Made by a program: the position numbers and the translations under genes. Shown one piece after another: positions 1-6,802 of a stretch of DNA of 7,927 bases (positions are counted from its first letter, which is position 1; each line of letters starts with the position of its first letter). This stretch comes from CAJXNP01 sp050305935 (GTDB lineage Bacteria; Bacteroidota; Bacteroidia; Cytophagales; Cyclobacteriaceae), in contig JBNLGG010000114.1 in the NCBI GenBank assembly GCA_050305935.1, positions 1 to 7,927 of the forward strand, in the 5' to 3' direction. The notes under the pieces were generated by a model. The model ran no database searches, was not told the DNA's origin, and saw only the letters and a program-made list of their open reading frames with translations.

Positions 1-1
1 T

Positions 2-325
2 TATCAGGGACAAAGGGATTTGATTGTTCGCGATCTAAAATATAAATCAGCTTTAGTACAGAATTTATTGGAACATCCAAAATTGGAAAAGCTTCATTTT
101 GAGGAAATGCCTTTTCCGCTTCCGGTATTCACATTTTCGATTCCTGAAAATATTTCGTCCAGGTTTCTGGAAGAAATAGATAAGGCCGGATATGAAATTG
201 GTGTTACTCAAAATAGAATTGGCAACAACCAATTCGTTCTTGCCAATTTTATCAACCATTCTAAAGAGCAGATTGAGCGATTTATAGATGTTATGAACCG
301 GATACTTAGCGAAGTATTATTTTAA
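2..325 (+). CDS. C-terminal end of a probable PLP-dependent enzyme (group II decarboxylase-like), partial
   Basis: The frame is already open at the left edge (reading Y-Q-G-Q-R-D before the first possible start, a TTG at 20), so this is the last ~107 residues of a longer gene, not a short gene starting at TTG. Visible features are a helix-like segment (VRDLKYKSALVQNLLEH), a beta-type stretch containing LPVFTFSIP, and a final strand-plus-helix, NNQFVLANFINHSKEQIERF. This order resembles the small C-terminal domain of fold-type I PLP enzymes, in particular group II amino-acid decarboxylases. There the end typically reads 'lRl..vN..Tt.edi..ll..i'. The PLP lysine would lie upstream, outside the window, so the family call is inference from the tail only. 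Another fold-type I aminotransferase is possible. The TAA stop overlaps the 3' end of the convergent peroxiredoxin gene by 9 bp, leaving no room for a dedicated terminator between them. Confidence 0.5.
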   Translation, partial: YQGQRDLIVRDLKYKSALVQNLLEHPKLEKLHFEEMPFPLPVFTFSIPENISSRFLEEIDKAGYEIGVTQNRIGNNQFVLANFINHSKEQIERFIDVMNRILSEVLF

Positions 326-766
326 TATCTGAGCTGTATGGTTTTGGGTTTCTACCTTGCCAATAATATCCTCTACCTTGCCATTTTCATCGATGATAAA
401 CGTAGTTCTAATCGTTCCCATGTAGGTCCTTCCGAAGTTTGTTTTTTCACCCCAGGTGCCGAAGATGGTATGGATCTTTTTATCCGTATCAGCAATCAGA
501 TCAAATGGCAATTGATATTTTTTTATAAACTTCTGGTGGGACTTTTCATCATCTGAACTGATACCGAGGATTTCATAACCTTTACTTTTAAAAAAAGAAT
601 AATTGTCACGGAGATTACACGATTCGGCAGTGCAGCCTGGAGTGTCATCTTTTGGGTAGAAATACAAGACCAGTTTCTTGCCCTTATAATCCGAAAGTTT
701 TATTGTTTCGCCCTCCTGGTTTTTTGCTTCAAAAGAAGGTACCTGGTCGCCAATTTGTAAACTCAT
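317..766 (-). CDS. bcp: Thioredoxin-dependent thiol peroxidase, BCP/PrxQ-type peroxiredoxin
   Basis: A 149-residue peroxiredoxin that reduces hydrogen peroxide and organic hydroperoxides in the cytoplasm using thioredoxin. The sequence starts MSLQIGDQVPSF and shows the hallmark YPKDDTPGCTAESCNLRD. C45 in TPGCT is the peroxidatic cysteine, and C50, five residues on, is the resolving cysteine, as in atypical two-cysteine BCP/PrxQ enzymes. P38, T42 and the later Arg in GTIRTTFIID complete the expected active site. Length is normal for the family (about 150). I chose ATG 766 rather than the upstream in-frame ATG at 808 because the latter adds 14 residues foreign to the family and would overlap the preceding gene by 41 bp. 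It is the last gene of a three-gene operon: its ATG lies one base after the TGA of the M23 gene (TGATATG), suggesting translational re-initiation. The product assignment is firm; no alteration of key residues is seen. Confidence 0.96.
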   Translation of the reverse strand: MSLQIGDQVPSFEAKNQEGETIKLSDYKGKKLVLYFYPKDDTPGCTAESCNLRDNYSFFKSKGYEILGISSDDEKSHQKFIKKYQLPFDLIADTDKKIHTIFGTWGEKTNFGRTYMGTIRTTFIIDENGKVEDIIGKVETQNHTAQILK

Positions 767-767
767 A

Positions 768-2663
768 TCAATAAATATTTGATGTATATTCCTTTGTGTT
801 CCCCACATTATCGGTTAACCTGATAAGTAATTCGCCTTTAAAAGGTTTTTCAGGATCTGATTTTTCAGAGAAAATAAAATTGTTTTTTGCGTCATAGTGC
901 ATCAGTACCCATTCGCCATCCACGTACACGTTGTATTTGTCAATGCCTGAAAGATCGTCGCTAATCCGGCACGCTATCCGATTTCTGTTTTGCTCATACA
1001 CCCTGAGCGTAGGAGGAACCGTGTCTGCCAGCAGGGTAAAGGTGCCAAATGAACGTGTGTTGAACATAAACTTGTTCCCCTCCCATCTGCCTCCTTCGTA
1101 GTTGTAACCTTTAAGATTATAGGTGCTGTAGGCAGCAATTTTATTCTTGTTTTGATATTTTTTGTACGGTTTTAGCCAGACCGCATAGCTTGAACGCAGT
1201 GGGATATTTTCATCGCCAATGATGAAAAATTCTTTGTCATCATCCCATTCGTCGGCATAGTCGACTTTTAGATACACGGTGTCAAACAAAACGGTTCTTG
1301 GGAATTTTAGGTCGCAACTCGCCGTATAAAAATTAAAATCCTTGCCTGAAGGCACCATGATATCAAACTGTGGGTAGATATATTCCTCGCATACATTGAT
1401 AGAATCCGGCAAACCTTTTCTCAGGTCCCAATGGTACACAGAATAGTTGTTTACATAGTAGGATGGCATTAGCTCATATTTCATCCGGTTAGCATAGACC
1501 TCCGAGAGGACACCATTTCCTGATGCTTTTTTTGCCATGAAGACAAGGCTGTTCTGTTCGATTTTTTGTTTAAAGGGCCTGAAGCTGCTGGAAGAAATAT
1601 TGATTTCCTTTACCGGTTTCTTCCCCCGGATCGTCATGTGGATAATAGACTTGTTTTGGTAAGCATCTTCCAGTTCGATTCTGATATTGTGCTCCAGAGT
1701 GTCATTGATATTGATTTTTCCGTCAGCGACGAGGTTTTCAAAAATATCCAGCGTAAAACCATCATCTTTGTATAGCTTTTGAAAGCTTCTGTTTTTTTCT
1801 GTTTTTAAGTCATTGTCCCGATACACAAGTATTTCCCGGTTTTTATCAAATGGTACTTTGTTGATATGGATGTCAGTGACGATCTGGTCGTTGTGGTAGA
1901 GGGTGATGCATGGTATCCCATTTCGGTTGGGAAGACCGTCGAGTTGGTCGTAGCCCATGACCATGATGCCAATTTCCCCCCAGGCGGTTAAGTCATTATT
2001 GAAGTAGTAATCAGCGCCCTTTCTGAAAACCGAAAATTCCTCGGTTTGATATTGATCATTTACTCTAGATTGATTATTCAGCGCCCGAACGGCTACCATT
2101 TGTACCGTTGGTGCTACATTGTCTACTATTTCTTTAAAATTGTAATGGAGGGGGTTCATCGGGCGTTGCGCCTGGTCCCTGATTTCAAAATGAAGGTGCG
2201 GCCCTGATGAGCCGCCTGTGTTTCCCGAGTAAGCGATCAGATCACCCTTGTGAACCGGAAAAAGCTTACTGGAAAGGTCAAGATCAATGTCAAATGATTT
2301 TCTTCTGTATTGTTCCTTTAAGACATAGTCAGCAATCCTGCTTTCAAATTTATCGATGTGTCCATAAACTGAGGTAGTGCCCTTGCCAGGGTGGTAAATG
2401 TACAATGCATGGCCATAGCCTATCGGGGAGACCTTAATTCTACTTATATAGCCATCTGCTGTGGCGTAAATGGGGAGACCGGTCCGTCCAGCGGTTTTTA
2501 TGTCAATACCACCGTGAAAATGACTGCCCCTTAGTTCACCCATGGTGCCAGCCAGGTAGTTTCGTTGGCCGGGATTAATGGGAAACAAATAATCATTCTG
2601 TTGCGCCTTTACCTGGGTGATTAGTAAGAAAAAGAAAAATATGAATGTGCTACTTAATTTCAA
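768..2663 (-). CDS. Secreted M23 family metallopeptidase (LytM-type) with long C-terminal beta-rich region
   Basis: A 631-residue exported zinc endopeptidase, presumably cleaving peptidoglycan cross-bridges or peptide stems in the periplasm. Residues 1-20 form a signal peptide: K2, a very hydrophobic Phe/Leu core, then QVKA before QQ. The M23 domain spans about 25-180. It has H50-x3-D54 (HFHGGID), YGH 100-102, and H156-L-H158 in SGPHLHFE; together these are the complete Zn and catalytic set, so the enzyme should be active. Between HxxxD and HLH, the GHALYIYHPGKGTTSVYGH stretch is the usual M23 barrel. Residues ~190-545 look beta-rich without a family I recognise. The last 85 residues (DTVPPTLRV through DNVGNTKEY) look like an Ig-like domain. 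The start is a TTG at 2663: a stop lies two codons upstream and the next in-frame Met is residue 41, inside the catalytic domain, so only TTG preserves the signal peptide. It overlaps the FAH gene by 14 bp. The exact substrate is unknown. Confidence 0.93.
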   Translation of the reverse strand: MKLSSTFIFFFFLLITQVKAQQNDYLFPINPGQRNYLAGTMGELRGSHFHGGIDIKTAGRTGLPIYATADGYISRIKVSPIGYGHALYIYHPGKGTTSVYGHIDKFESRIADYVLKEQYRRKSFDIDLDLSSKLFPVHKGDLIAYSGNTGGSSGPHLHFEIRDQAQRPMNPLHYNFKEIVDNVAPTVQMVAVRALNNQSRVNDQYQTEEFSVFRKGADYYFNNDLTAWGEIGIMVMGYDQLDGLPNRNGIPCITLYHNDQIVTDIHINKVPFDKNREILVYRDNDLKTEKNRSFQKLYKDDGFTLDIFENLVADGKININDTLEHNIRIELEDAYQNKSIIHMTIRGKKPVKEINISSSSFRPFKQKIEQNSLVFMAKKASGNGVLSEVYANRMKYELMPSYYVNNYSVYHWDLRKGLPDSINVCEEYIYPQFDIMVPSGKDFNFYTASCDLKFPRTVLFDTVYLKVDYADEWDDDKEFFIIGDENIPLRSSYAVWLKPYKKYQNKNKIAAYSTYNLKGYNYEGGRWEGNKFMFNTRSFGTFTLLADTVPPTLRVYEQNRNRIACRISDDLSGIDKYNVYVDGEWVLMHYDAKNNFIFSEKSDPEKPFKGELLIRLTDNVGNTKEYTSNIY

Positions 2664-3261
2664 CTTTCAGTAATTTTTTGTCCTCCAAATACGCTTCCAG
2701 TAAATCCCCTTGCTTCACAGGGCCAACACCTTTGGGTGTACCCGTGAAAATTATGTCGCCCTTTTTGAGTAAAATGTATTGGGAAATGTAGGCGATAAGT
2801 CTTTCGATAGGAAATATCATCAGGTTTGAATTCCCCTGCTGTTTCACTTCGCCGTTGACAAACAGGCTGAAGTTCAGGTTTTTCAGGTCATTTATTTCAC
2901 CTTTAGGTACCCAATGTGAAACGGGAGCCGAATGATTAAATCCTTTCGCTAATGTCCAGGGAAGCCCTTTTTCCTTTGCTTTTTGCTGGATGTCGCGCGC
3001 TGTAAAATCAATACCAATACCAACCGCATCAAAGTATTTGTGGGCAAATTTTTCGTCCACAGATTTTGCGTTTTCGCAAATGCGATAGATTAACTCTACC
3101 TCGTAGTGTATGTCTTTTGAAAACCCGGGATAATAGAAAGGTTGGTTTTTTTGCAATAAAGCCGTCTCGGGTTTAAGGAAAATAACAGGTTCGTCGGGTA
3201 CCTCGTTGCCCAGTTCCTTCGCATGCTCCATATAATTCCTTCCTACACCTATAATTTTCAT
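2650..3261 (-). CDS. Fumarylacetoacetate hydrolase (FAH) family protein, FAHD1/YcgM-like acylpyruvase or oxaloacetate decarboxylase
   Basis: A 203-residue cytoplasmic enzyme of the FAH superfamily. The closest type I recognise is FAHD1, which hydrolyses acylpyruvates and decarboxylates oxaloacetate. Family landmarks are all present: VGRNYMEHAKE at the N-terminus, with H13 and E16 at the positions of the FAHD1 catalytic His/Glu pair; the metal ligands E54 and E56 (HYEVEL) and D85 (GIDFTARD); R89; the LPWTLAKGF segment with K106; and the closing FTGTPKGVGPVKQGD. Length is slightly shorter than FAHD1 (about 220), the difference being at the ends. ATG 3261 starts right before the conserved GVGRNY. 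The preceding bases are A-rich with no Shine-Dalgarno, as is common in this phylum. It is the first gene of the minus-strand operon, and its promoter should lie in the divergent region holding the composite palindrome. Substrate (oxaloacetate or an acylpyruvate) cannot be decided by sequence. Confidence 0.92.
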   Translation of the reverse strand: MKIIGVGRNYMEHAKELGNEVPDEPVIFLKPETALLQKNQPFYYPGFSKDIHYEVELIYRICENAKSVDEKFAHKYFDAVGIGIDFTARDIQQKAKEKGLPWTLAKGFNHSAPVSHWVPKGEINDLKNLNFSLFVNGEVKQQGNSNLMIFPIERLIAYISQYILLKKGDIIFTGTPKGVGPVKQGDLLEAYLEDKKLLKVEIK

Positions 3262-3600
3262 ATGTTTATTTTGTCTGTTTTCAACGGTACATATGGAACC
3301 TTTAACGACTAAACTCCGAAAGCTTTCGGAGCATTGCTCTGTGTGTCTGCTGTTCCGAAAGCTTTCGGAATTAGTCGTGTCGGTTTCATGTCAGTACAAT
3401 ATCGGATTCGTTTAAATGTGGGTCAGCCATCCATTCCATCCACCGGAACGTTTTTCTGTTCAAAAACAAATTTTTGCTGAAATTATCATTTGTAATTAAA
3501 AATGTAAAAGGAATGAAAAAATTATTGGATATAGATTTTAAATTCGGGCATTATTTGAAATGAAAGGTCGTTAGAAATCAATAAATCAACAGTGATCAAA
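3262..3600. other. Divergent intergenic region
   Basis: These 339 bp separate the minus-strand FAH operon from the plus-strand M48 gene and so should hold both promoters. The left part contains the composite palindrome described separately. The right part (about 3450-3600) is very AT-rich. I find no exact TAnnTTTG promoter element on either strand and no convincing small gene. Confidence 0.7.
3305..3378. repeat. Composite inverted repeat with two 18-bp perfect palindromes
   Basis: Two perfect palindromes, CTCCGAAAGCTTTCGGAG (3314-3331) and TTCCGAAAGCTTTCGGAA (3353-3370), have centres 39 bp apart. They are bracketed by matching outer arms ACGACTAA (3305-3312) and TTAGTCGT (3371-3378). The whole unit can fold as one hairpin: an 8-bp outer stem, a small internal loop, a 16-bp inner stem (3315-3330 with 3354-3369) and a 23-nt loop. 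It has no T-tract, so it is not an intrinsic terminator. It lies between two divergent genes. It could be a dispersed intergenic repeat, a miniature mobile element, or a paired operator; the sequence alone does not decide. Confidence 0.9.
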
Positions 3601-4398
3601 ATGAAAAAAATCGTATTTATCCTAAGCCTCGGTTTGGCTTTTACACTCTCTTGCAATACAGTGCCTATTACGGGAAGAAAACAGCTTTCGCTGGTGTCAA
3701 ACAGTGAAATATTTCCCATGAGCTTTCAAAGCTACAAAACTGTGCTTGACTCCAGTAAAATTTCCAAAGACAAGAGCCAGGTGGAGATGGTCAGGAGTGT
3801 GGGGGTGAAAATCCAGCACGCGGTGGAAAAATACATGGCAGACAAAGGCCTGTCTTCACAGCTAAATGGCTACCAATGGGAATTCAATGTAATCGATGAA
3901 AATATTGTCAATGCCTGGTGTATGCCCGGTGGCAAAGTGGTTTTTTATACCGGCATCCTTCCCATCTGTAAGGATGAAAAAGGAATAGCCGTAGTTATGG
4001 GGCACGAAGTAGCACATGCCATCGCCAATCATGGTGGCGAGCGTATGAGCCAGGGCATGGTGCAGCAGCTTGGTTTTTCCGCGTTAAGTGTTGCCATTTC
4101 CGAGAAGCCGGCAGAGACGCAGAAATTGTACGGTACAGCTTATGGAGTTGCTTCAAATATAGGAGGGATGCTTCCTTTCAGCAGGCTTCAGGAATCGGAG
4201 GCCGATAAAATGGGGCTGATCTTTATGGCCATGGCTGGTTTTGACCCTCATGAAGCCCCTAAATTTTGGGAACGTATGACCGAAGGAAGTGGCGGGGGAG
4301 CGCCACCGGAATTTTTGTCAACACACCCGTCACATTCTACCAGGATTCAGCAATTAAACGAGGCTATACCGGAGGCGATGAAGTATTATAAACCTTAA
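3601..4398 (+). CDS. M48 family metalloprotease, putative lipoprotein (Oma1/LoiP/BepA-like)
   Basis: A 265-residue zinc protease predicted to be membrane-anchored and to act in the periplasm, where relatives (LoiP, BepA) degrade misfolded envelope proteins. Residues 1-17 are a signal peptide followed by C18 (FTLSC), a slightly non-canonical lipobox, so lipidation is likely but not certain. The VPITGRKQL segment just after it is typical of this subgroup. Zn ligands are visible: H135-E136-V-A-H139 in MGHEVAHAIANH, and E198 in RLQESEAD, with D202 four residues on. The C-terminal THPSHSTRI is also characteristic. No TPR domain follows, unlike BepA, so the single-domain LoiP/YggG layout fits best. 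I chose ATG 3601 over the GTG at 3592 because it puts MKK directly before the hydrophobic core; no clear Shine-Dalgarno supports either. An intrinsic terminator follows at 4428, so the gene is probably monocistronic. Physiological substrates are unknown. Confidence 0.93.
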   Translation: MKKIVFILSLGLAFTLSCNTVPITGRKQLSLVSNSEIFPMSFQSYKTVLDSSKISKDKSQVEMVRSVGVKIQHAVEKYMADKGLSSQLNGYQWEFNVIDENIVNAWCMPGGKVVFYTGILPICKDEKGIAVVMGHEVAHAIANHGGERMSQGMVQQLGFSALSVAISEKPAETQKLYGTAYGVASNIGGMLPFSRLQESEADKMGLIFMAMAGFDPHEAPKFWERMTEGSGGGAPPEFLSTHPSHSTRIQQLNEAIPEAMKYYKP

Positions 4399-4427
4399 AT
4401 AATTTAGGTGATTTGTATTAAATTGCC

Positions 4428-4470
4428 AGCCTTTTTGGATTGTAAATCTAAAAAGGCTTATTTTTTTATT
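4428..4470 (+). terminator. Intrinsic (rho-independent) terminator of the M48 gene
   Basis: A 12-bp stem pairs AGCCTTTTTGGA (4428-4439) with TCTAAAAAGGCT (4447-4458), with one G-U wobble and a 7-nt loop (TTGTAAA). It is followed by TATTTTTTTATT. It begins 30 bp past the M48 stop codon. No T-tract follows on the minus strand, so it acts in one direction, and it isolates the M48 gene from the GH15 gene. Confidence 0.88.
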
Positions 4471-4541
4471 ATTATCATAAAAAATTGTTTATTTGCTTGT
4501 CAAATTAAAAAACGAAGCCTCAATAATTAATAGGATATTGG

Positions 4542-6335
4542 ATGAAGAAACATACGTATAATTTTGGGATCATAGGCAACTGTGCCTTTCTAGCGGCAAT
4601 CGATCAGTCAACCAATGTAGTATGGCAATGTTGGCCAAAATTTGACAGCAGCTTTATTTTTGGAAGCTTGTTGGATTCAAAAAAAGGGGGCGAGTTTTCC
4701 ATTAAGCCATTCGACGAGAAATATTATTCTTCCCAACATTATATCGAAAACACTAATATTCTTTGTACGGAAATCGAAACGAGCGATGGTTTGTACCGGG
4801 TAACCGATTTCGCCCCCCGGTTCATGAACTACGAGCGCTATTTCAGGCCGCTTATGCTGATTAGAAAGATAGAGCCCCTTTCCGGAACGCCGCGTGTCAA
4901 AATTAAATGTGAGCCCGTGGGGGATTACGGCAAGGTAACTCCAAACGTCTCTTTCGGCTCAAACCATATCGAATATCTTGGCCTGGAAAAAGTGGTTCGC
5001 CTCACCACCGATATTTCCATTAACTACATTAATTCCGACCTGCCGATTTTATTGAATGAAACAAAGTACCTGGTGTTGACATTCGGGAGTCCGCTGGAGG
5101 CGCCCCTGGAAAGCACATGTGAGGAATTTTTAAGGCAAACTACCAGGTATTGGCATCGGTGGGTGAAGAGTACAAGTATCAGCAAGTTTTATCAGAAACA
5201 GGTGATTCGTTCGGCGTTAGCATTGAAGATACACCAGTTTGAAGATACCGGCGCTATCATTGCCGCTACCACCACGAGTTTGCCGGAATCGCCGGGCAGT
5301 GGCCGTTGCTGGGATTATCGCTATTGCTGGATGCGGGACACCTACTACATTCTGACAGCTTTTAACAATATTGGTCACTTTGAAGAAATGGAAAAATACT
5401 TCAACTACATCACCAATATTTATAGCACGATCAATGGCAGGTTTCAACCGCTGTACAAGATAACCGGGGAATCAAAGATTGAGGAATTTATCACTGACCT
5501 GGAAGGATACCAGGGCAATGGACCCGTAAGGGTAGGGAATGCCGCGTATACACATATTCAGAATGACGTGTATGGCCAGGTGTTGATTTCCCTGCTTCCT
5601 TTATTTGTGGACAACCGGTTTGTGATAGGTGAGCGCTCGTCGCTTGACAAAATGATCTACGACACGCTGGAGAAGATCAGCAAGACGATGAACGAGCCGG
5701 ATGCCGGTTTGTGGGAATTCAGGGATTTTGCGCAGTACCATTCCTATACCTATCTGTTCCATTGGGCAGGGGCAAGCGCCGCCTTGGAAATAGCGAAGCA
5801 CAAGAAAAATGAGAAGATGGCCCATCTGGCACGGGAGCTTAAGAATTTTGCTTCTCAAAAACTGGAATCTGCATATGATCCGGGTATAAAGGCATACGCC
5901 CAGGCCATTGGCTCAAAGAATCTCGATGCCAGCTCGCTGCAATTGATCTTGATGAATTACATCGACCCCCATTCTGAAAGGGCAAGAGAACATCTCATTG
6001 CACATGAGAAGGAATTAAAAACGCCAGAAGGCTTATTCTACCGTTACAAGCATGCCGATGATTTTGGGACGCCGGAAACGACCTTTCTTATTTGCGCTTT
6101 TTGGTATGTGGAGGCCCTGGCCTGTGTGGGAAGGATAGACGAGGCGATAGAAAATTTTGAGCGTCTTCTTCAGTATAGCAATCACCTGGGATTATTGAGT
6201 GAGGATGTGGAGTCAAAGACCGGCAGTCAGTGGGGTAATTTTCCGCAGGCATACAGTCACGTAGGCTTAATGAATGCTGCCTACCGAATTTCCAAAAAAT
6301 TAGACCATCCGGTGTTTTTTAATTTTGAGAGGTAG
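4542..6335 (+). CDS. Glycoside hydrolase family 15 protein (glucoamylase/trehalase-like)
   Basis: A 597-residue inverting alpha-glucosidase of GH15, without a signal peptide and so probably cytoplasmic. Residues ~1-205 form the beta-rich N-terminal domain typical of bacterial GH15 proteins (GNCAFLAAID, WPKFDSSFIFG). Residues ~215-590 form the (alpha/alpha)6 catalytic barrel. Motifs in order: GRCWDYRYCWMRD (254-266), GYQGNGPVRVGNAA (322-335), LWEFRD (390-395) with E392 the likely general acid, GLLSEDVE (550-557) with E554 the likely general base, and GNFPQAYSH (565-573). All are intact. The layout matches proteins annotated either as glucan 1,4-alpha-glucosidase or as GH15 trehalase, and sequence reading cannot choose between them. 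Full length is normal (about 600). ATG 4542 follows TAGGATATTGG, a weak ribosome-binding sequence. A terminator upstream and 470 gene-poor bases downstream suggest a single-gene unit; no trehalose or glycogen synthesis gene is adjacent to indicate the substrate. Confidence 0.94.
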   Translation: MKKHTYNFGIIGNCAFLAAIDQSTNVVWQCWPKFDSSFIFGSLLDSKKGGEFSIKPFDEKYYSSQHYIENTNILCTEIETSDGLYRVTDFAPRFMNYERYFRPLMLIRKIEPLSGTPRVKIKCEPVGDYGKVTPNVSFGSNHIEYLGLEKVVRLTTDISINYINSDLPILLNETKYLVLTFGSPLEAPLESTCEEFLRQTTRYWHRWVKSTSISKFYQKQVIRSALALKIHQFEDTGAIIAATTTSLPESPGSGRCWDYRYCWMRDTYYILTAFNNIGHFEEMEKYFNYITNIYSTINGRFQPLYKITGESKIEEFITDLEGYQGNGPVRVGNAAYTHIQNDVYGQVLISLLPLFVDNRFVIGERSSLDKMIYDTLEKISKTMNEPDAGLWEFRDFAQYHSYTYLFHWAGASAALEIAKHKKNEKMAHLARELKNFASQKLESAYDPGIKAYAQAIGSKNLDASSLQLILMNYIDPHSERAREHLIAHEKELKTPEGLFYRYKHADDFGTPETTFLICAFWYVEALACVGRIDEAIENFERLLQYSNHLGLLSEDVESKTGSQWGNFPQAYSHVGLMNAAYRISKKLDHPVFFNFER

Positions 6336-6365
6336 GTTTTATCTGAAGTGCCATGAGGATAAGTA

Positions 6366-6572
6366 TCAAGTAAATCGGGCAAAGCCGTACCCATATTTTT
6401 GGTTAAGCCATTCCACCATAATTTCATGTCGCCCTGCGAATTCCGGGGTAGACGGGTCTAAACTTAGTTCACTTTGTCCCTAAGCTTCAAAACTTCGTTT
6501 CCCGTCATGGATCGACCAAAGTTTCCATAATATCTTTCCGAAAGTTCCAAACTTTCGGAAAGATGGAGAGGG
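6366..6572 (-). pseudogene. Possible degraded coding remnant (unrecognised), interrupted by one TAG
   Basis: On the minus strand one frame is open for 68 codons apart from a TAG at 6480-6482. The downstream part reads as a natural-looking peptide with segments LSLDPSTPEFAGRHE, MVEWLNQKYGYGF and ARFT before TGA (6366-6368). The upstream part includes ILWKLWSIHDGKRSFEA just before the TAG. Composition (several Trp, DPSTP, Gly/Tyr-rich end) looks more like protein than noise. However, there is no supported start codon, and the upstream part runs through the 6532-6564 hairpin. I do not recognise a family. It may be a gene fragment, part of a repeated intergenic element, or chance. Confidence 0.27.
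6532..6564. repeat. Perfect hairpin, 15-bp arms, sharing its core with the 3305-3378 palindromes
   Basis: ATCTTTCCGAAAGTT (6532-6546) and its exact reverse complement AACTTTCGGAAAGAT (6550-6564) are separated by only CCA. Within the arms are TTCCGAAAG and CTTTCGGAA, the same 9-mers that abut directly in the palindrome at 3353-3370. No T-tract follows on either strand, so a terminator role is unlikely. It lies about 200 bp past the GH15 stop. Confidence 0.88.
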
Positions 6573-6679
6573 TCAATTTGTTTATAGGCAATTTTTCCTT
6601 AATTATCATGGGGTGTTTTATCAGATGCATTTTTCCTACTGCGAATTCAACAAAAGCTTTTAAAAATCAATTAATTTAA

Positions 6680-6687
6680 TAAATTTG
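6680..6687 (+). promoter_or_regulatory. Candidate Bacteroidota -7 promoter element for the surface-protein gene
   Basis: TAAATTTG matches the Bacteroidota -7 consensus TAnnTTTG exactly. It would place the transcript start near 6694 and give a leader of about 110 nt before ATG 6806. The -33 element is poor (only CTTTT around 6657-6661). The AT-rich background makes a chance match possible. Confidence 0.4.
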
Positions 6688-6797
6688 GCTGCGGAATTTT
6701 GTCAATGGTTATTATGCCTTCGAAATTGAAAATACCCAGTTAGTAGAAATGTACTGAATTGCAGTCATTTGTATTAACAAGCAATAAAACAATAAAT

Positions 6798-6802
6798 GAG
6801 GA
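6798..6802 (+). promoter_or_regulatory. Shine-Dalgarno-like sequence of the surface-protein gene
   Basis: GAGGA lies three bases before ATG 6806 and supports that start over the out-of-frame ATG at 6796. The spacing is shorter than ideal, but it is the most purine-rich ribosome-binding candidate next to any start in this window. Confidence 0.4.

Noticed and set aside
767..808. N-terminal extension of the peroxiredoxin to the upstream ATG at 808
   Set aside because: The extra 14 residues do not fit the family, and the extension would overlap the M23 gene by 41 bp. ATG 766 starts exactly at the normal MSLQIGD-type N-terminus.
3390..3552. Minus-strand open stretch in the divergent intergenic region (contains FRWMEWMADPHLNESD, ends TGA)
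   Set aside because: It is only about 50 codons, with no start codon or ribosome site, and an AT-rich Phe/Asn-heavy first half. An open frame of this length is expected by chance among six frames.
3551..3557. TTATTTG 44 nt before the M48 start, and the same 7-mer at 4489-4495, 47 nt before the GH15 start, as promoter elements
   Set aside because: Neither matches TAnnTTTG (the two-base spacer is missing) and no -33 element stands at the right distance. The heptamer is common in AT-rich DNA.
6532..6564. Hairpin as a transcription terminator for the GH15 gene
   Set aside because: There is no T-run after the hairpin on either strand, and it lies about 200 bp beyond the stop codon.
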